NCBI RefSeq assembly: GCF_030696665.1
Contig: NZ_JAUYRV010000037.1
Location: 1 to 61,968, forward strand
Direction of reading: 5' to 3'
Length of the DNA: 61,968 nt
DNA from: Novosphingobium sp.
Lineage (GTDB): Bacteria > Pseudomonadota > Alphaproteobacteria > Sphingomonadales > Sphingomonadaceae
This document shows positions 54,577 through 61,968 of the stretch, in pieces. Every line of letters starts with the position of its first letter. Position 1 is the stretch's first letter. A program made the position numbers and the translations under genes. The notes beneath the pieces are model-generated. The model saw only the letters and a list, made by a program, of their open reading frames with translations, ran no database searches and was not told the origin of the DNA.

Positions 54577-55383
54577 ATGACCAAGACCTTCCTCCAGTTC
54601 GGCTGCGGCAACATGGGCGGAGCCATGCTCCAGGGCTGGCTCGCTGGCGGCATCGCGCCTGAAACCTTCACCATCGTCGATCCGTACCTGAACGCCGCAC
54701 CGGACGGTGTCCGCTTGCTCAAAGCTGCACCGCAGGGCGAAGGAGCGTTCGACGTGGTCCTGCTCGGCTTCAAGCCGCAGCAATTGCCCGATGCCGCCTC
54801 ATCGGTGCGCCCTTTCGTCGGCACCAACACGCTCCTGCTGTCGATCCTGGCAGGTGTCGATCTCGCCACCCTGCGCAGCGCTTTTCCCGAAGCGCGCGCC
54901 GTCGTGCGGGTGATGCCAAACCTTGCCGCCGCGCTCGGCAAATCACCCATCGCTCTGGTTGGCGATCGCGATGAGGCCGCCCGCGCACAAGTCGATGCAC
55001 TTATGGCACCCCTAGGTCAGGCCGAATGGTTGAGCGCGGAGGACCAGATGGATCTTGTCACCGCACTTGCCGGGTCCGGCCCCGCCTTCGTCTATCGCGT
55101 GATCGACGCTTTGGCACAGGGTGCCGCTGCCCTTGGCCTGCCGCGCGATCAGGCAGACCGGCTGGCACTGTCGATGGTCGAAGGCGCAAGCATGCTCGCA
55201 GCAGCGTCCGAACACAGTCCCGGAGAACTCGCTCGCCGCGTCGCAAGCCCCGGCGGCGTGACGCAAGTTGGCATCGATGTGCTCGACAAGGACGCCCGTC
55301 TGGTCTCGCTGATGACCGACACTTTGCGCGGCGCAAGGGATCGCAGCGCCGAGATGACAGAGCAGGCGCGGGCCTCCGCGTAA
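54577..55383 (+). CDS. proC: pyrroline-5-carboxylate reductase
   Basis: 268-residue NAD(P)H enzyme for the last step of proline synthesis. FGCGNMGGAMLQGWL dinucleotide loop, VRVMPNLAAALGKSP, ALAGSGPAFVYRVIDA and VASPGGVTQVGIDVL are conserved. ATG follows AAGGA at close spacing. proB lies only ~3.4 kb away but in a different transcript. Confidence 0.95.
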   Translation: MTKTFLQFGCGNMGGAMLQGWLAGGIAPETFTIVDPYLNAAPDGVRLLKAAPQGEGAFDVVLLGFKPQQLPDAASSVRPFVGTNTLLLSILAGVDLATLRSAFPEARAVVRVMPNLAAALGKSPIALVGDRDEAARAQVDALMAPLGQAEWLSAEDQMDLVTALAGSGPAFVYRVIDALAQGAAALGLPRDQADRLALSMVEGASMLAAASEHSPGELARRVASPGGVTQVGIDVLDKDARLVSLMTDTLRGARDRSAEMTEQARASA

Positions 55384-55506
55384 GCCTCGCAACAATTCGT
55401 TACAAATGATTGGTCGTCTCTGGCACCGGTTTCGCTTGAAAGCGGAACCCAAAGCGCCGATATTCCGTTTACGTGGCCATTGGGGCCATCTTACGGAGCT
55501 TTGAAA

Positions 55507-56250
55507 ATGGCAAATTGGAACGACCCTCGGCCCAACGGGACGGGTTTCGGCGCGTCTCCGAGCCTTTCTGGCGCTTCCACACGCGGCGAAGTGTTCGACG
55601 CGGGTCTGCGCCGTCACATGCTGTCGATCTATAACTACATGGCTTCGGGCGTGATGCTCTCGGGCATCGTCGCGTTGCTGTTCGCTACGTCGGGCGCAAC
55701 GCAGGCCGTGATGGGCACGCCGTTGAAGTGGCTGATCATGCTGGCGCCGCTGGCGTTCGTCATGTTCATGAGCTTTGGCGCGAACAAGTTCTCGACCACC
55801 GCACTTCAGGGCATGTTCTGGGGCTTCGCTGTTGCAATGGGCCTGTCGATGTCGACCATCTTTCTGGTCTACACCGGCACCTCGATCGCGGTGACGTTCT
55901 TCGCCACGGCAGGGGCGTTCGCCGGTCTCAGCCTGTTCGGGTACACCACCAAGAAGGATCTGTCCGGCATGGGCAGCTTCCTGATCATGGGTGTGGTCGG
56001 CCTGCTGATTGCTTCGGTCATCAACATGTTCCTGCAGTCGACCGGCCTTGCCTGGGCTGTCAGCTTCCTTGGCGTGCTGATCTTCGCGGGTCTCACCGCC
56101 TACGATACGCAGCGCCTGAAGGAACAGTATGCCTATGTCGCGGGCACGGATTTCGCGGGCAAGGCCGTCGTGCTCGGCGCGTTGAGCCTCTACCTCGACT
56201 TCATCAACATGTTCCAGTTCCTGCTGCAGTTCATGGGTGAACGCCGCTGA
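55507..56250 (+). CDS. Bax inhibitor-1/YccA family membrane protein
   Basis: 247-residue protein with seven membrane helices, typical of the BI-1/TMBIM family. Conserved: IYNYMASGVMLSGIVALLF, FAGLSLFGYTTKKDLSGMGSFLIM, AGLTAYDTQRLKEQY and LYLDFINMFQFLLQFMG. Relatives include YccA/HflBKC-associated and calcium-leak proteins. ATG 55507 has CGGAG upstream; followed by a terminator. Confidence 0.92.
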   Translation: MANWNDPRPNGTGFGASPSLSGASTRGEVFDAGLRRHMLSIYNYMASGVMLSGIVALLFATSGATQAVMGTPLKWLIMLAPLAFVMFMSFGANKFSTTALQGMFWGFAVAMGLSMSTIFLVYTGTSIAVTFFATAGAFAGLSLFGYTTKKDLSGMGSFLIMGVVGLLIASVINMFLQSTGLAWAVSFLGVLIFAGLTAYDTQRLKEQYAYVAGTDFAGKAVVLGALSLYLDFINMFQFLLQFMGERR

Positions 56251-56281
56251 TCTGCTGAAACAGCCGAACTGAACAAGATTG

Positions 56282-56316
56282 CCCGGCGAGCTGCAACGGT
56301 TCGCCGGGTTTTCTTT
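56282..56316 (+). terminator. rho-independent terminator after the Bax inhibitor-1 gene
   Basis: Stem CCCGGCGA / TCGCCGGG with an 11-base loop followed by TTTTCTTT, about 30 bases past the stop codon. Confidence 0.88.
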
Positions 56317-56459
56317 GCGTGGGGGATTCTCATTGCTGCGCAGCCGCGCTAGGTGTGGCTTCATCTTGCAGCAAGGTTTCCGGGTTCACACTTGGTTGGT
56401 GGGAATTTCAGGGCCGTCTGCCAATATGGTTGCCAATCGAATTCCTTGGGGGAATGCCG

Positions 56460-57191
56460 ATGTTCGAATTCCGGCGCACTGTCGCGCCAACTGCCCTGAT
56501 CGCTGCACTGGCCTTTGGCCTTGCCTCCTGCGCGCCCAAGGCTCCGCCACCACCGCCTCCACCACCGCCGCCGCCCAAGGTCGTGGTGATCCCGCCCAAG
56601 CCGCGTCCGCCAAACAACGCGTCCGATAATCTGTCGATCCCACCGGCAGATGCCAATGGCCTGCGCTATTCGATCAACCGCGACATTAGCCCCGCGCAGA
56701 TGCTGTGGAACTTGCGTTCGGCCTACAATGTGGCCGCTCTCAACTGCAGCAAGCCGCAGCACGCCGATATTCTGCCGCGCTACAAGACGTTCCTGACTGC
56801 GCATGCCAAGACGCTGACGGCCACGAACAAAAAGGTCGATGCCGAATTCAGGGCCAAGCATGGCGCGAAGTTCATCGCCCCGCGCGAATCCTATATGACG
56901 TCGGTCTACAACCATTTCGCTTTGCCGCCGACGCTTACCGATTTCTGCGATGCGGTGGGTGCAGTCACACGCGATGGTGCGGCAGTAAAGTCTGCCGAAC
57001 TTGAAGCCTTCGCGGCCCGCAGTCTGCCAAGCATCGAGGTCGTGTTCGACGATTTCTACCGTCGCTACGAAGTCTATCGCAATGATCTGGCGATCTGGCA
57101 GGCCCAATATGGCCAGCCCGTGACCACGGCCCAGCCTGCCATCAGTCTGCCGGGATCGGGCACCCAGATGACAGGTGGCGCAGGCAGCTGA
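56460..57191 (+). CDS. hypothetical lipoprotein with poly-proline linker
   Basis: 243 residues. Signal peptide with lipobox FGLASCAPK (Cys ~23), then a run of eleven prolines and KVVVIPPKPRPP, which would span envelope distance. A ~150-residue helical domain follows (MLWNLRSAYNVAALNCSKPQHADILPRYKTFLTAHA...). Its Cys is followed by another in TDFCDAVGAV, a possible disulfide. No known domain recognised. ATG 56460 chosen over 56454 because GGGGGA is correctly spaced. Confidence 0.7.
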   Translation: MFEFRRTVAPTALIAALAFGLASCAPKAPPPPPPPPPPPKVVVIPPKPRPPNNASDNLSIPPADANGLRYSINRDISPAQMLWNLRSAYNVAALNCSKPQHADILPRYKTFLTAHAKTLTATNKKVDAEFRAKHGAKFIAPRESYMTSVYNHFALPPTLTDFCDAVGAVTRDGAAVKSAELEAFAARSLPSIEVVFDDFYRRYEVYRNDLAIWQAQYGQPVTTAQPAISLPGSGTQMTGGAGS

Positions 57192-57306
57192 GCGCCAGCT
57201 TGCGGTAAAAAATGCACAAGGGGTCTTTGCAGGCCGGGAGCGCTGCGCTAATGGCGGCGCTTCCGTTGGCGTGCCTCGTGTGCGTTCAGCGGGCGATACC
57301 GGGAAC

Positions 57307-57382
<76 letters not shown>

Positions 57383-57393
57383 CTAGGTATCAT

Positions 57394-57428
57394 CGAACCG
57401 CCTGATCAGGCAGGCGCCTTGCGGTTCG
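57394..57428 (+). terminator. stem-loop after tRNA-Ala
   Basis: CGAACCGC / GCGGTTCG arms flank two small self-complementary units, CCTGATCAGG and AGGCGCCT. No T-run follows, so termination is possible but unproven; it could also aid 3' processing. The rest of the gap to obgE is non-coding. Confidence 0.35.
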
Positions 57429-57520
57429 AGGTTACAAGCTCTCCATGAACGGGTAAAAGGCTCGCTCCGGGGCGCGAAGTTGCATTTGCTCCGGGCCTGC
57501 CATTGGAATTGGTTACCCGC

Positions 57521-58579
57521 ATGCATTTTCTCGATCAGGCCAAAATTTTCATCCGCTCAGGACAGGGCGGCGGCGGTGCTGTCAGCTTTAGGCGTGAGAA
57601 GTACGAAGAGTACGGCGGTCCCAACGGCGGCAACGGCGGCAAGGGCGGCGATATCATCTTCGAAGCGGTCGCCGGGCTGAACACCCTGATCGACTTCCGC
57701 TATACCCAGCATTTCAAGGCCCAGCGCGGCCACGGCGGCGCTGGCTCCAACCGCACCGGCGCCGGTGGCGAGGATCTGGTGATCAAGGTTCCAGTCGGCA
57801 CACAGGTGCTCGACGATGACCGCGAGACTGTCTTGCTCGACCTTACCGAAGTTGGCCAGCAGGTGGTCCTGCTGCGCGGCGGCGATGGCGGGCGCGGCAA
57901 CGCTTCGTACAAAACCTCCACCAACCGCGCTCCGCGTCAGCACGGTCCCGGCTGGCCCGGTGAGGAAATGTACGTCTGGCTCCGCTTGAAGCTGCTGGCC
58001 GATGCCGGCCTCGTCGGCCTGCCCAACGCGGGCAAGTCTACCTTCATCAACCAGATCACCAACACCAAGGCCAAAGTTGGTGAATACGCCTTCACCACGC
58101 TGCGCCCGCAGTTGGGCGTCGTGCGCCACCGCAACCGCGAATTCGTGCTGGCCGACATCCCCGGCCTGATCGAAGGCGCGGCAGATGGCGCAGGCATTGG
58201 TGATCGCTTCCTCGGCCATATCGAACGCTGCCGCGTGCTGATCCACCTGATCGACATTCACAGCGACACCGACCCCGCCGAAGCCATGCACATCGTTGAA
58301 GGCGAACTTGAAGCCTACGGCTCGGGCCTTGATGAAAAGCCGCGCCTGATCGCGCTCAACAAGATCGATCTTGTCGATGCAGAACTGGTCAAGGCCTTCA
58401 GCAAGGAACTCATCGCCGCCGGGGCCGACAAGGTCTATCCGATCTCTGGCGCAACCGGCAAAGGCATGGATGCCCTGATGGACGCGGTGCTGGGCTTCCT
58501 CCCCCAGGCCACCATCACCGAACGCCCGACGGGTCAGGTCGAGGATGGCGACGACGAAAAGCCCTGGTCGCCGATCTGA
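57521..58579 (+). CDS. obgE: GTPase ObgE/CgtA
   Basis: 352-residue ribosome-associated GTPase. The Gly-rich Obg domain opens the protein (IRSGQGGGGAVSFRREKY, GGDGGRGNASYKTS). The G domain follows: G1 GLPNAGKSTFINQ, G3 DIPGLIEGAADGAGIGDRFLGH, G4 NKID, G5 SGATGKG. It acts in late 50S assembly and stress control. ATG 57521 begins the conserved HFLDQAKI sequence. No C-terminal OCT domain; it ends soon after the G domain. Confidence 0.95.
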   Translation: MHFLDQAKIFIRSGQGGGGAVSFRREKYEEYGGPNGGNGGKGGDIIFEAVAGLNTLIDFRYTQHFKAQRGHGGAGSNRTGAGGEDLVIKVPVGTQVLDDDRETVLLDLTEVGQQVVLLRGGDGGRGNASYKTSTNRAPRQHGPGWPGEEMYVWLRLKLLADAGLVGLPNAGKSTFINQITNTKAKVGEYAFTTLRPQLGVVRHRNREFVLADIPGLIEGAADGAGIGDRFLGHIERCRVLIHLIDIHSDTDPAEAMHIVEGELEAYGSGLDEKPRLIALNKIDLVDAELVKAFSKELIAAGADKVYPISGATGKGMDALMDAVLGFLPQATITERPTGQVEDGDDEKPWSPI

Positions 58580-58606
58580 TACTTCTTGGCGACCCTACCA
58601 ACACTT

Positions 58607-58680
58607 TCGTCATTCCCGCGCAGGCGGGAATCCAGCGCGCAAGGCCTGAAACTGGATTGCCGCCTGCGCGGGAATGACGA
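58607..58680. repeat. REP-like palindrome between obgE and proB
   Basis: TCGTCATTCCCGCGCAGG... and its inverted copy ...CCTGCGCGGGAATGACGA close a ~74-base structure with ~27-base arms. This exact style (CGTCATTCCCGC) is widespread between genes in sphingomonads and other proteobacteria. Non-coding. Confidence 0.8.
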
Positions 58681-58781
58681 AGATATTTGGGTGACGGGAT
58701 AACCGCATGAACGGGTATTCCGCCCCACATATCCGACCGGCCACCCTTCACGCCTCGTCACAAATCCCCTAAGCGGCTCCC

Positions 58782-59915
58782 ATGAAGATCAGCCAGCTTG
58801 CCCATTTGATCGACGCTTCCGCCTGTCCGCGCCTTGTGGTCAAGGTCGGCTCGGCACTGCTTGTGGGCAAGGATGGCGCGCCCCGCCGCGAATGGCTCAC
58901 CGCGCTGGTCGCCGAAATCGCCGCTGCCCGCGCCGCCGGGCAAGAGATTATTGTCGTCTCCTCCGGCGCGATCGCACTCGGCGCGCGCAAGCTTGGCCTT
59001 GCCAAAGGCGGGCGCGGCAGCCTCTCGGACGCTCAGGCCGCCGCCTCGGTCGGCCAGATCGCACTCGCGGGTCTCTGGGCTGAACTCCTCGGCACCCACG
59101 GTCTCACTGCAGCGCAGATCCTGCTCACGCTGGAGGATCTCGAAGACCGCCGCCGCTACCTGAATGTCACTGCCACGCTCGGCACCTTGCTGGCAGCAGG
59201 CGCGGTTCCGGTCATCAACGAAAACGACTCGGTCGCCACACAGGAAATTCGCTTCGGCGATAACGACCGCCTCGCCGCCCGCGTAGGGCAGGCGGCAGGC
59301 GCATCGGGCGTGCTCCTGCTTTCCGATATTGACGGTCTCTACGACCGCGATCCCCGCCAGCCGGGAGCCAACCGCATCCCGGTGGTGCGCGGCGTTACGC
59401 CCGAAATTCACGCGATGGCCACCGGTGGCTCCTCCTCCGGCCTCGGCTCGGGCGGGATGACATCCAAGCTGCAAGCCGCCGAAATCGCCGAACTGGCTGG
59501 CATGGCGCTTGCCATCATCGACGGCCAGCCCGGCTCTCCCATCAGCGCTGCCCTCGGCGCAGATCGCGGCACCTTGTTCCTCCCGCGCGGGCGCAAGCAA
59601 GCGCGCAAGGCGTGGCTTGGCGGGCGCATGCGGATGCGCGGCTCTGTTCACGTCGATGCCGGGGCCGCTGCCGCGTTGACCCGTGGTTCCAGCCTGCTCG
59701 CCGCCGGAATCACCGCCGTCGAAGGCGATTTCCAGCGCGGCGATGCCATCGCCGTCATCGGTCCCGATGGCCAGACGCTTGCGCGTGGCCTGTCCGAATA
59801 CGATGCCGCCGAATGCCTCGCACTCAAAGGCCACCATAGCCGCGAACACGAAGCGCTGCTTGGCTACGCCCCCCGTTCTGCTCTGATCCACCGTGACCAG
59901 ATGGTGCTGCTGTAA
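58782..59915 (+). CDS. proB: glutamate 5-kinase
   Basis: 377 residues. First step of proline synthesis (glutamate to glutamyl-5-phosphate). The amino-acid kinase domain has VVKVGSALLVGKDG, VSSGAIALGARKLGL, NENDSVATQEIRFGDND and LLSDIDGLYDRDP. A C-terminal PUA domain runs from about residue 280. Its stop overlaps the next start by one base (TAATG). proA is not adjacent. Confidence 0.94.
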   Translation: MKISQLAHLIDASACPRLVVKVGSALLVGKDGAPRREWLTALVAEIAAARAAGQEIIVVSSGAIALGARKLGLAKGGRGSLSDAQAAASVGQIALAGLWAELLGTHGLTAAQILLTLEDLEDRRRYLNVTATLGTLLAAGAVPVINENDSVATQEIRFGDNDRLAARVGQAAGASGVLLLSDIDGLYDRDPRQPGANRIPVVRGVTPEIHAMATGGSSSGLGSGGMTSKLQAAEIAELAGMALAIIDGQPGSPISAALGADRGTLFLPRGRKQARKAWLGGRMRMRGSVHVDAGAAAALTRGSSLLAAGITAVEGDFQRGDAIAVIGPDGQTLARGLSEYDAAECLALKGHHSREHEALLGYAPRSALIHRDQMVLL

Positions 59916-60835
59916 TGGCCGCAGAACTGCTGGCGATTACCGGGGCGACCGGTTTCGTCGGCCAGACCGTCCTAGATTATGCTGCCCGCGCCGGAATAGA
60001 AGTCCGCGCTCTGGCCCGCCGCCCGCAGGAGGCTCGCGTCGGCGTGGAGTGGGTGCAGGGAGATCTGAATGACAAGCGTGCGCTCCAGCGGCTCGTCGGC
60101 AAAGCCAGCGTCGTCCTCCACATCGCTGGCGTGGTCAATGCGCCAGATCCGCAGGGCTTCGAGGACGGCAATGTCTGGGGCACGCTGAACGTCGTCAACT
60201 CTGCGCTCGATGCCGGCGTTCCGCGCTTCGTCCATGTCTCCTCGCTCTCGGCGCGCGAACCGGAACTGTCGGTCTATGGCCGGTCAAAATTGCGCGGCGA
60301 AAAGATCGTAAAGGCCAGCAGCCTCGATTGGACCGTCGTCCGCTCGCCGTGGGTCTATGGTCCGCGTGACACGGATACGCTCGAAATGTTCAAGGCCGCG
60401 CGGTACGGCGTGCTGCCCGTGCCGCCCAAAGGCCATGCCTCGCTGATCCACGTAAACGATCTTGCCCGACTGCTCCTCGCGCTGATCCCTGGCGGTGAAG
60501 ATGTCACCCACAAAACCTTCGAGCCAGACGATGGCAGCCCCGGCGGTTGGAGCCACAACGACATCGCCAAGGCCATCGGCATGGCCGTGGGCAAGCGCGT
60601 CACCGCCATCAACCTGCCCGCAGGCATGCTCCGCCTCGGCGCAAAGCTTGACCTGCGCTTCCGGGGGAAGGGTGCAAAGCTCACGCTGGATCGCGTCGGT
60701 TACATGTGCCACCCCGATTGGCGCGTGGGCGAGGGGATGCAACCACCGTCCCACATCTGGACCCCGCAAGTCGAAACCCGCATGGGCCTCCACGCCACCG
60801 CCGCTTGGTATCGCGAGGCGGGCTGGCTGAAGTAA
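59915..60835 (+). CDS. extended SDR-family NAD(P)-dependent epimerase/dehydratase-like protein
   Basis: 306 residues. Extended-SDR Rossmann loop TGATGFVGQTVLDYA, HVSSLSA (Ser), and YGRSK (YxxxK) are intact; VRSPWVYGPRD and HVNDLARLLLAL follow the epimerase pattern. Likely acts on a nucleotide sugar or quinone-bound substrate (NDUFA9-like relatives exist); unresolved. Translationally linked to proB. Its stop codon lies in the first unit of a 15-bp tandem repeat. Confidence 0.85.
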   Translation: MAAELLAITGATGFVGQTVLDYAARAGIEVRALARRPQEARVGVEWVQGDLNDKRALQRLVGKASVVLHIAGVVNAPDPQGFEDGNVWGTLNVVNSALDAGVPRFVHVSSLSAREPELSVYGRSKLRGEKIVKASSLDWTVVRSPWVYGPRDTDTLEMFKAARYGVLPVPPKGHASLIHVNDLARLLLALIPGGEDVTHKTFEPDDGSPGGWSHNDIAKAIGMAVGKRVTAINLPAGMLRLGAKLDLRFRGKGAKLTLDRVGYMCHPDWRVGEGMQPPSHIWTPQVETRMGLHATAAWYREAGWLK

Positions 60836-60884
60836 CTGCGGCCCAGGTCACTGCGGCCCGGCTAACTGCGGCCCAGCTAACTGC
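60833..60884. repeat. 15-bp tandem repeat, about 3.5 copies
   Basis: TAACTGCGGCCCAGG, TCACTGCGGCCCGGC, TAACTGCGGCCCAGC, then TAACTGC. The first TAA is the stop codon of the upstream gene. The remaining ~80 bases before the DUF805 gene hold no feature. Confidence 0.8.
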
Positions 60885-60965
60885 TCCAATCTGACGGCGC
60901 ATGCTTGCAGCAGCGCGCAATCCGTGGTGACTTGTCCCCTCAATACCTGTCGAGGGGGAATTACG

Positions 60966-61436
60966 ATGGAATGGATGCTGTTGCCTTACCGGCGTTATGC
61001 CCAGTTTTCGGGCCGCGCGCGGCGCAAGGAATACTGGATGTTCGCGCTGTTCGTGGGGATCGTCTACATGATCTGCGCTGCGCTGATGCTGGCTGGCGGC
61101 GGAATGGCAGCACTCACCGCCGGAATTCCCGCGCCCGACGGACCTCCGGTGTCCGCCCCTGAATTCAACCCGCTGTTCTGGCTCGGTGCAGCTCTGTTTG
61201 GTATTTTTGCGTTGGCAAGTTTCATCCCTTCCATCGCCGTCGGCGTGCGCCGCCTGCATGATCGCAATATGTCGGGCTGGTGGTATCTTGGCTTCATCCT
61301 TGGCGGAGCTATCCCGGTCATCGGTGGCCTTATCAGCCTCGGTTTTCTCGTGCTGATGTGCCTGCCGGGGACCACGGGAATGAACCGCTTCGGCGATGAT
61401 CCCAAGAACCCGGTCGGCTACGACGTGTTCGGCTGA
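60966..61436 (+). CDS. DUF805 family membrane protein (copy 1)
   Basis: 156 residues with about four membrane helices. The family start (WMLLPYRRYAQFSGRARRKEYWMFALF) and the motif SIAVGVRRLHDRNMSGWWYL are clear, as is the C-terminal LMCLPGTTGMNRFGDDP. DUF805 proteins are small inner-membrane proteins without known function. ATG 60966 has AGGGGGA upstream. Confidence 0.88.
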   Translation: MEWMLLPYRRYAQFSGRARRKEYWMFALFVGIVYMICAALMLAGGGMAALTAGIPAPDGPPVSAPEFNPLFWLGAALFGIFALASFIPSIAVGVRRLHDRNMSGWWYLGFILGGAIPVIGGLISLGFLVLMCLPGTTGMNRFGDDPKNPVGYDVFG

Positions 61437-61444
61437 TCCCATCG

Positions 61445-61468
61445 GGCGCGGCCTTTCGGGGCCGCGCC
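61445..61468 (+). terminator. hairpin between the DUF805 genes
   Basis: Perfect 9-bp stem GGCGCGGCC / GGCCGCGCC with a 6-base loop, 8 bases after the first DUF805 stop. No U-run, so partial attenuation or transcript stabilisation is as likely as termination. Confidence 0.45.
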
Positions 61469-61486
61469 AATATGCCGGAAAGCGCC

Positions 61487-61903
61487 ATGAACTGGATGAT
61501 CCTGCCCTACCGTCGCTATGCCGAATTTTCCGGCCGCTCACGCCGCCGCGAATACTGGAGCTTCGCGCTGTTCTACTTCCTCGTCATGATCGGCCTGAAC
61601 ATCGTGTTCGGCACCAATGATGTGAAAAGCGGTGGCGGCGCGTTCGTCTACGGCACGCGGCTGGTCGGCGCGGGCAGTTGGATCGGCAGCTTGTTCTGGC
61701 TCGCCAGCCTGATCCCCGGCCTTGCCGTATCGGTCCGCCGCCTGCACGATCAGGACCGCACCGGCTGGCTGTTGTTGCTGTGGATCATCCCGTTCTTGGG
61801 CTGGTTCGCCATCCTCGTGCTGATGTGCCTCGACGGCACACGCGGCCCGAACCGCTTCGGACCTGACCCGAAAAACCCCACTCCGGCAGATGTGTTTTCC
61901 TAA
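61487..61903 (+). CDS. DUF805 family membrane protein (copy 2)
   Basis: 138 residues, clearly paralogous to its neighbour: MNWMILPYRRYAEFSGRSRRREYWSFALF at the start, LAVSVRRLHDQDRTGWLLLLW, and LMCLDGTRGPNRFGPDPKNP at the end. It lacks the ~20-residue loop that separates the first two helices in copy 1. ATG 61487 with GGAA upstream is preferred to ATG 61472. Confidence 0.87.
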   Translation: MNWMILPYRRYAEFSGRSRRREYWSFALFYFLVMIGLNIVFGTNDVKSGGGAFVYGTRLVGAGSWIGSLFWLASLIPGLAVSVRRLHDQDRTGWLLLLWIIPFLGWFAILVLMCLDGTRGPNRFGPDPKNPTPADVFS

Positions 61904-61942
61904 ACTCTTGCTGGCGCAACTCGAAACCAGGACAATATCCCG

Positions 61943-61968
61943 TTCGTGTCGAGCGAAGTCGAGACACT
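61943..61968. repeat. partial palindromic repeat at the window edge
   Basis: GTGTCGAG-CGAAGT-CTCGACAC type inverted repeat (GTGTCGAGCGAAGTCGAGACAC) in the last bases; the element probably continues past the edge. Same TCGA-rich style as the murB element. Confidence 0.55.

Noticed and set aside
60833..60884. CRISPR array
   Set aside because: Repeats are 15 bp, contiguous, without spacers, and no cas genes are in the window.
61445..61468. Riboswitch or attenuator ahead of the second DUF805 gene
   Set aside because: A single simple hairpin with no alternative pairing, leader peptide or known aptamer pattern.

Overview
This window reads as ordinary chromosome from a high-GC alphaproteobacterium of the order Sphingomonadales, most likely Novosphingobium or a close relative. 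That placement is an inference from several things: protein sequence character, many GTG starts, tightly overlapping operons, the tamAB, glnBA and ybjN-proC neighbourhoods, and short palindromic intergenic elements of the kind common in sphingomonads. I see no rRNA, insertion sequence, integrase, prophage or CRISPR array. One tRNA gene is present.

Layout. Positions 1-3.0 kb hold the 3' end of tatC, then a minus-strand pair: a secreted amidohydrolase and a 6PGDH/HIBADH-type dehydrogenase. From 3.1 to 12.3 kb come a VanZ-like protein, threonine ammonia-lyase, the N-end-rule leucyltransferase bpt, and tamA-tamB (outer-membrane assembly). From 12.4 to 18.3 kb are a glycosyltransferase, a convergent aldehyde dehydrogenase, a 48-residue lmo0937-type membrane peptide, a CHASE4-GGDEF-EAL cyclic-di-GMP protein and a secreted CHAP protein. 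From 18.5 to 25.2 kb are glnB-glnA (minus strand) with a sigma-54/NtrC-like control region, map, an RsiV-like lipoprotein, leucyl aminopeptidase, an SH3-only protein and argC. From 25.4 to 32.2 kb are a 2Fe-2S ferredoxin, an AlkA-type glycosylase, an SDR, an orphan Imm11-type protein in a less GC-rich patch, phhB, ccmAB, cysK, and a membrane/GldG-like pair.

The core is a complete division and cell-wall (dcw) cluster at 32.5-51.4 kb: mraZ-rsmH-ftsL-ftsI-murE-murF-mraY-murD-ftsW-murG-murC-murB-ddl-ftsQ-ftsA-ftsZ. Eleven of the first twelve junctions are 4-base stop/start overlaps and the twelfth abuts exactly, so almost the whole path from UDP-MurNAc to lipid II and septal synthesis looks translationally coupled. 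A TPR/SPOR protein follows ftsZ where many proteobacteria carry lpxC. The rest (53.9-61.9 kb) holds ybjN, proC, a Bax-inhibitor-1 protein, a poly-proline lipoprotein, tRNA-Ala(CGC), obgE, proB, an extended SDR and two tandem DUF805 membrane proteins.

The observations most worth a second look are: an 81-bp palindromic repeat inserted in frame just after the murB start codon; a five-fold 10-bp array upstream of mraZ that looks like the MraZ operator; an FtsA with both phosphate-binding signatures altered; a bidirectional terminator lying inside the coding end of the glycosyltransferase; two stem mismatches in tRNA-Ala(CGC); and an orphan Imm11-type gene. I did not find a clearly new multi-gene system.
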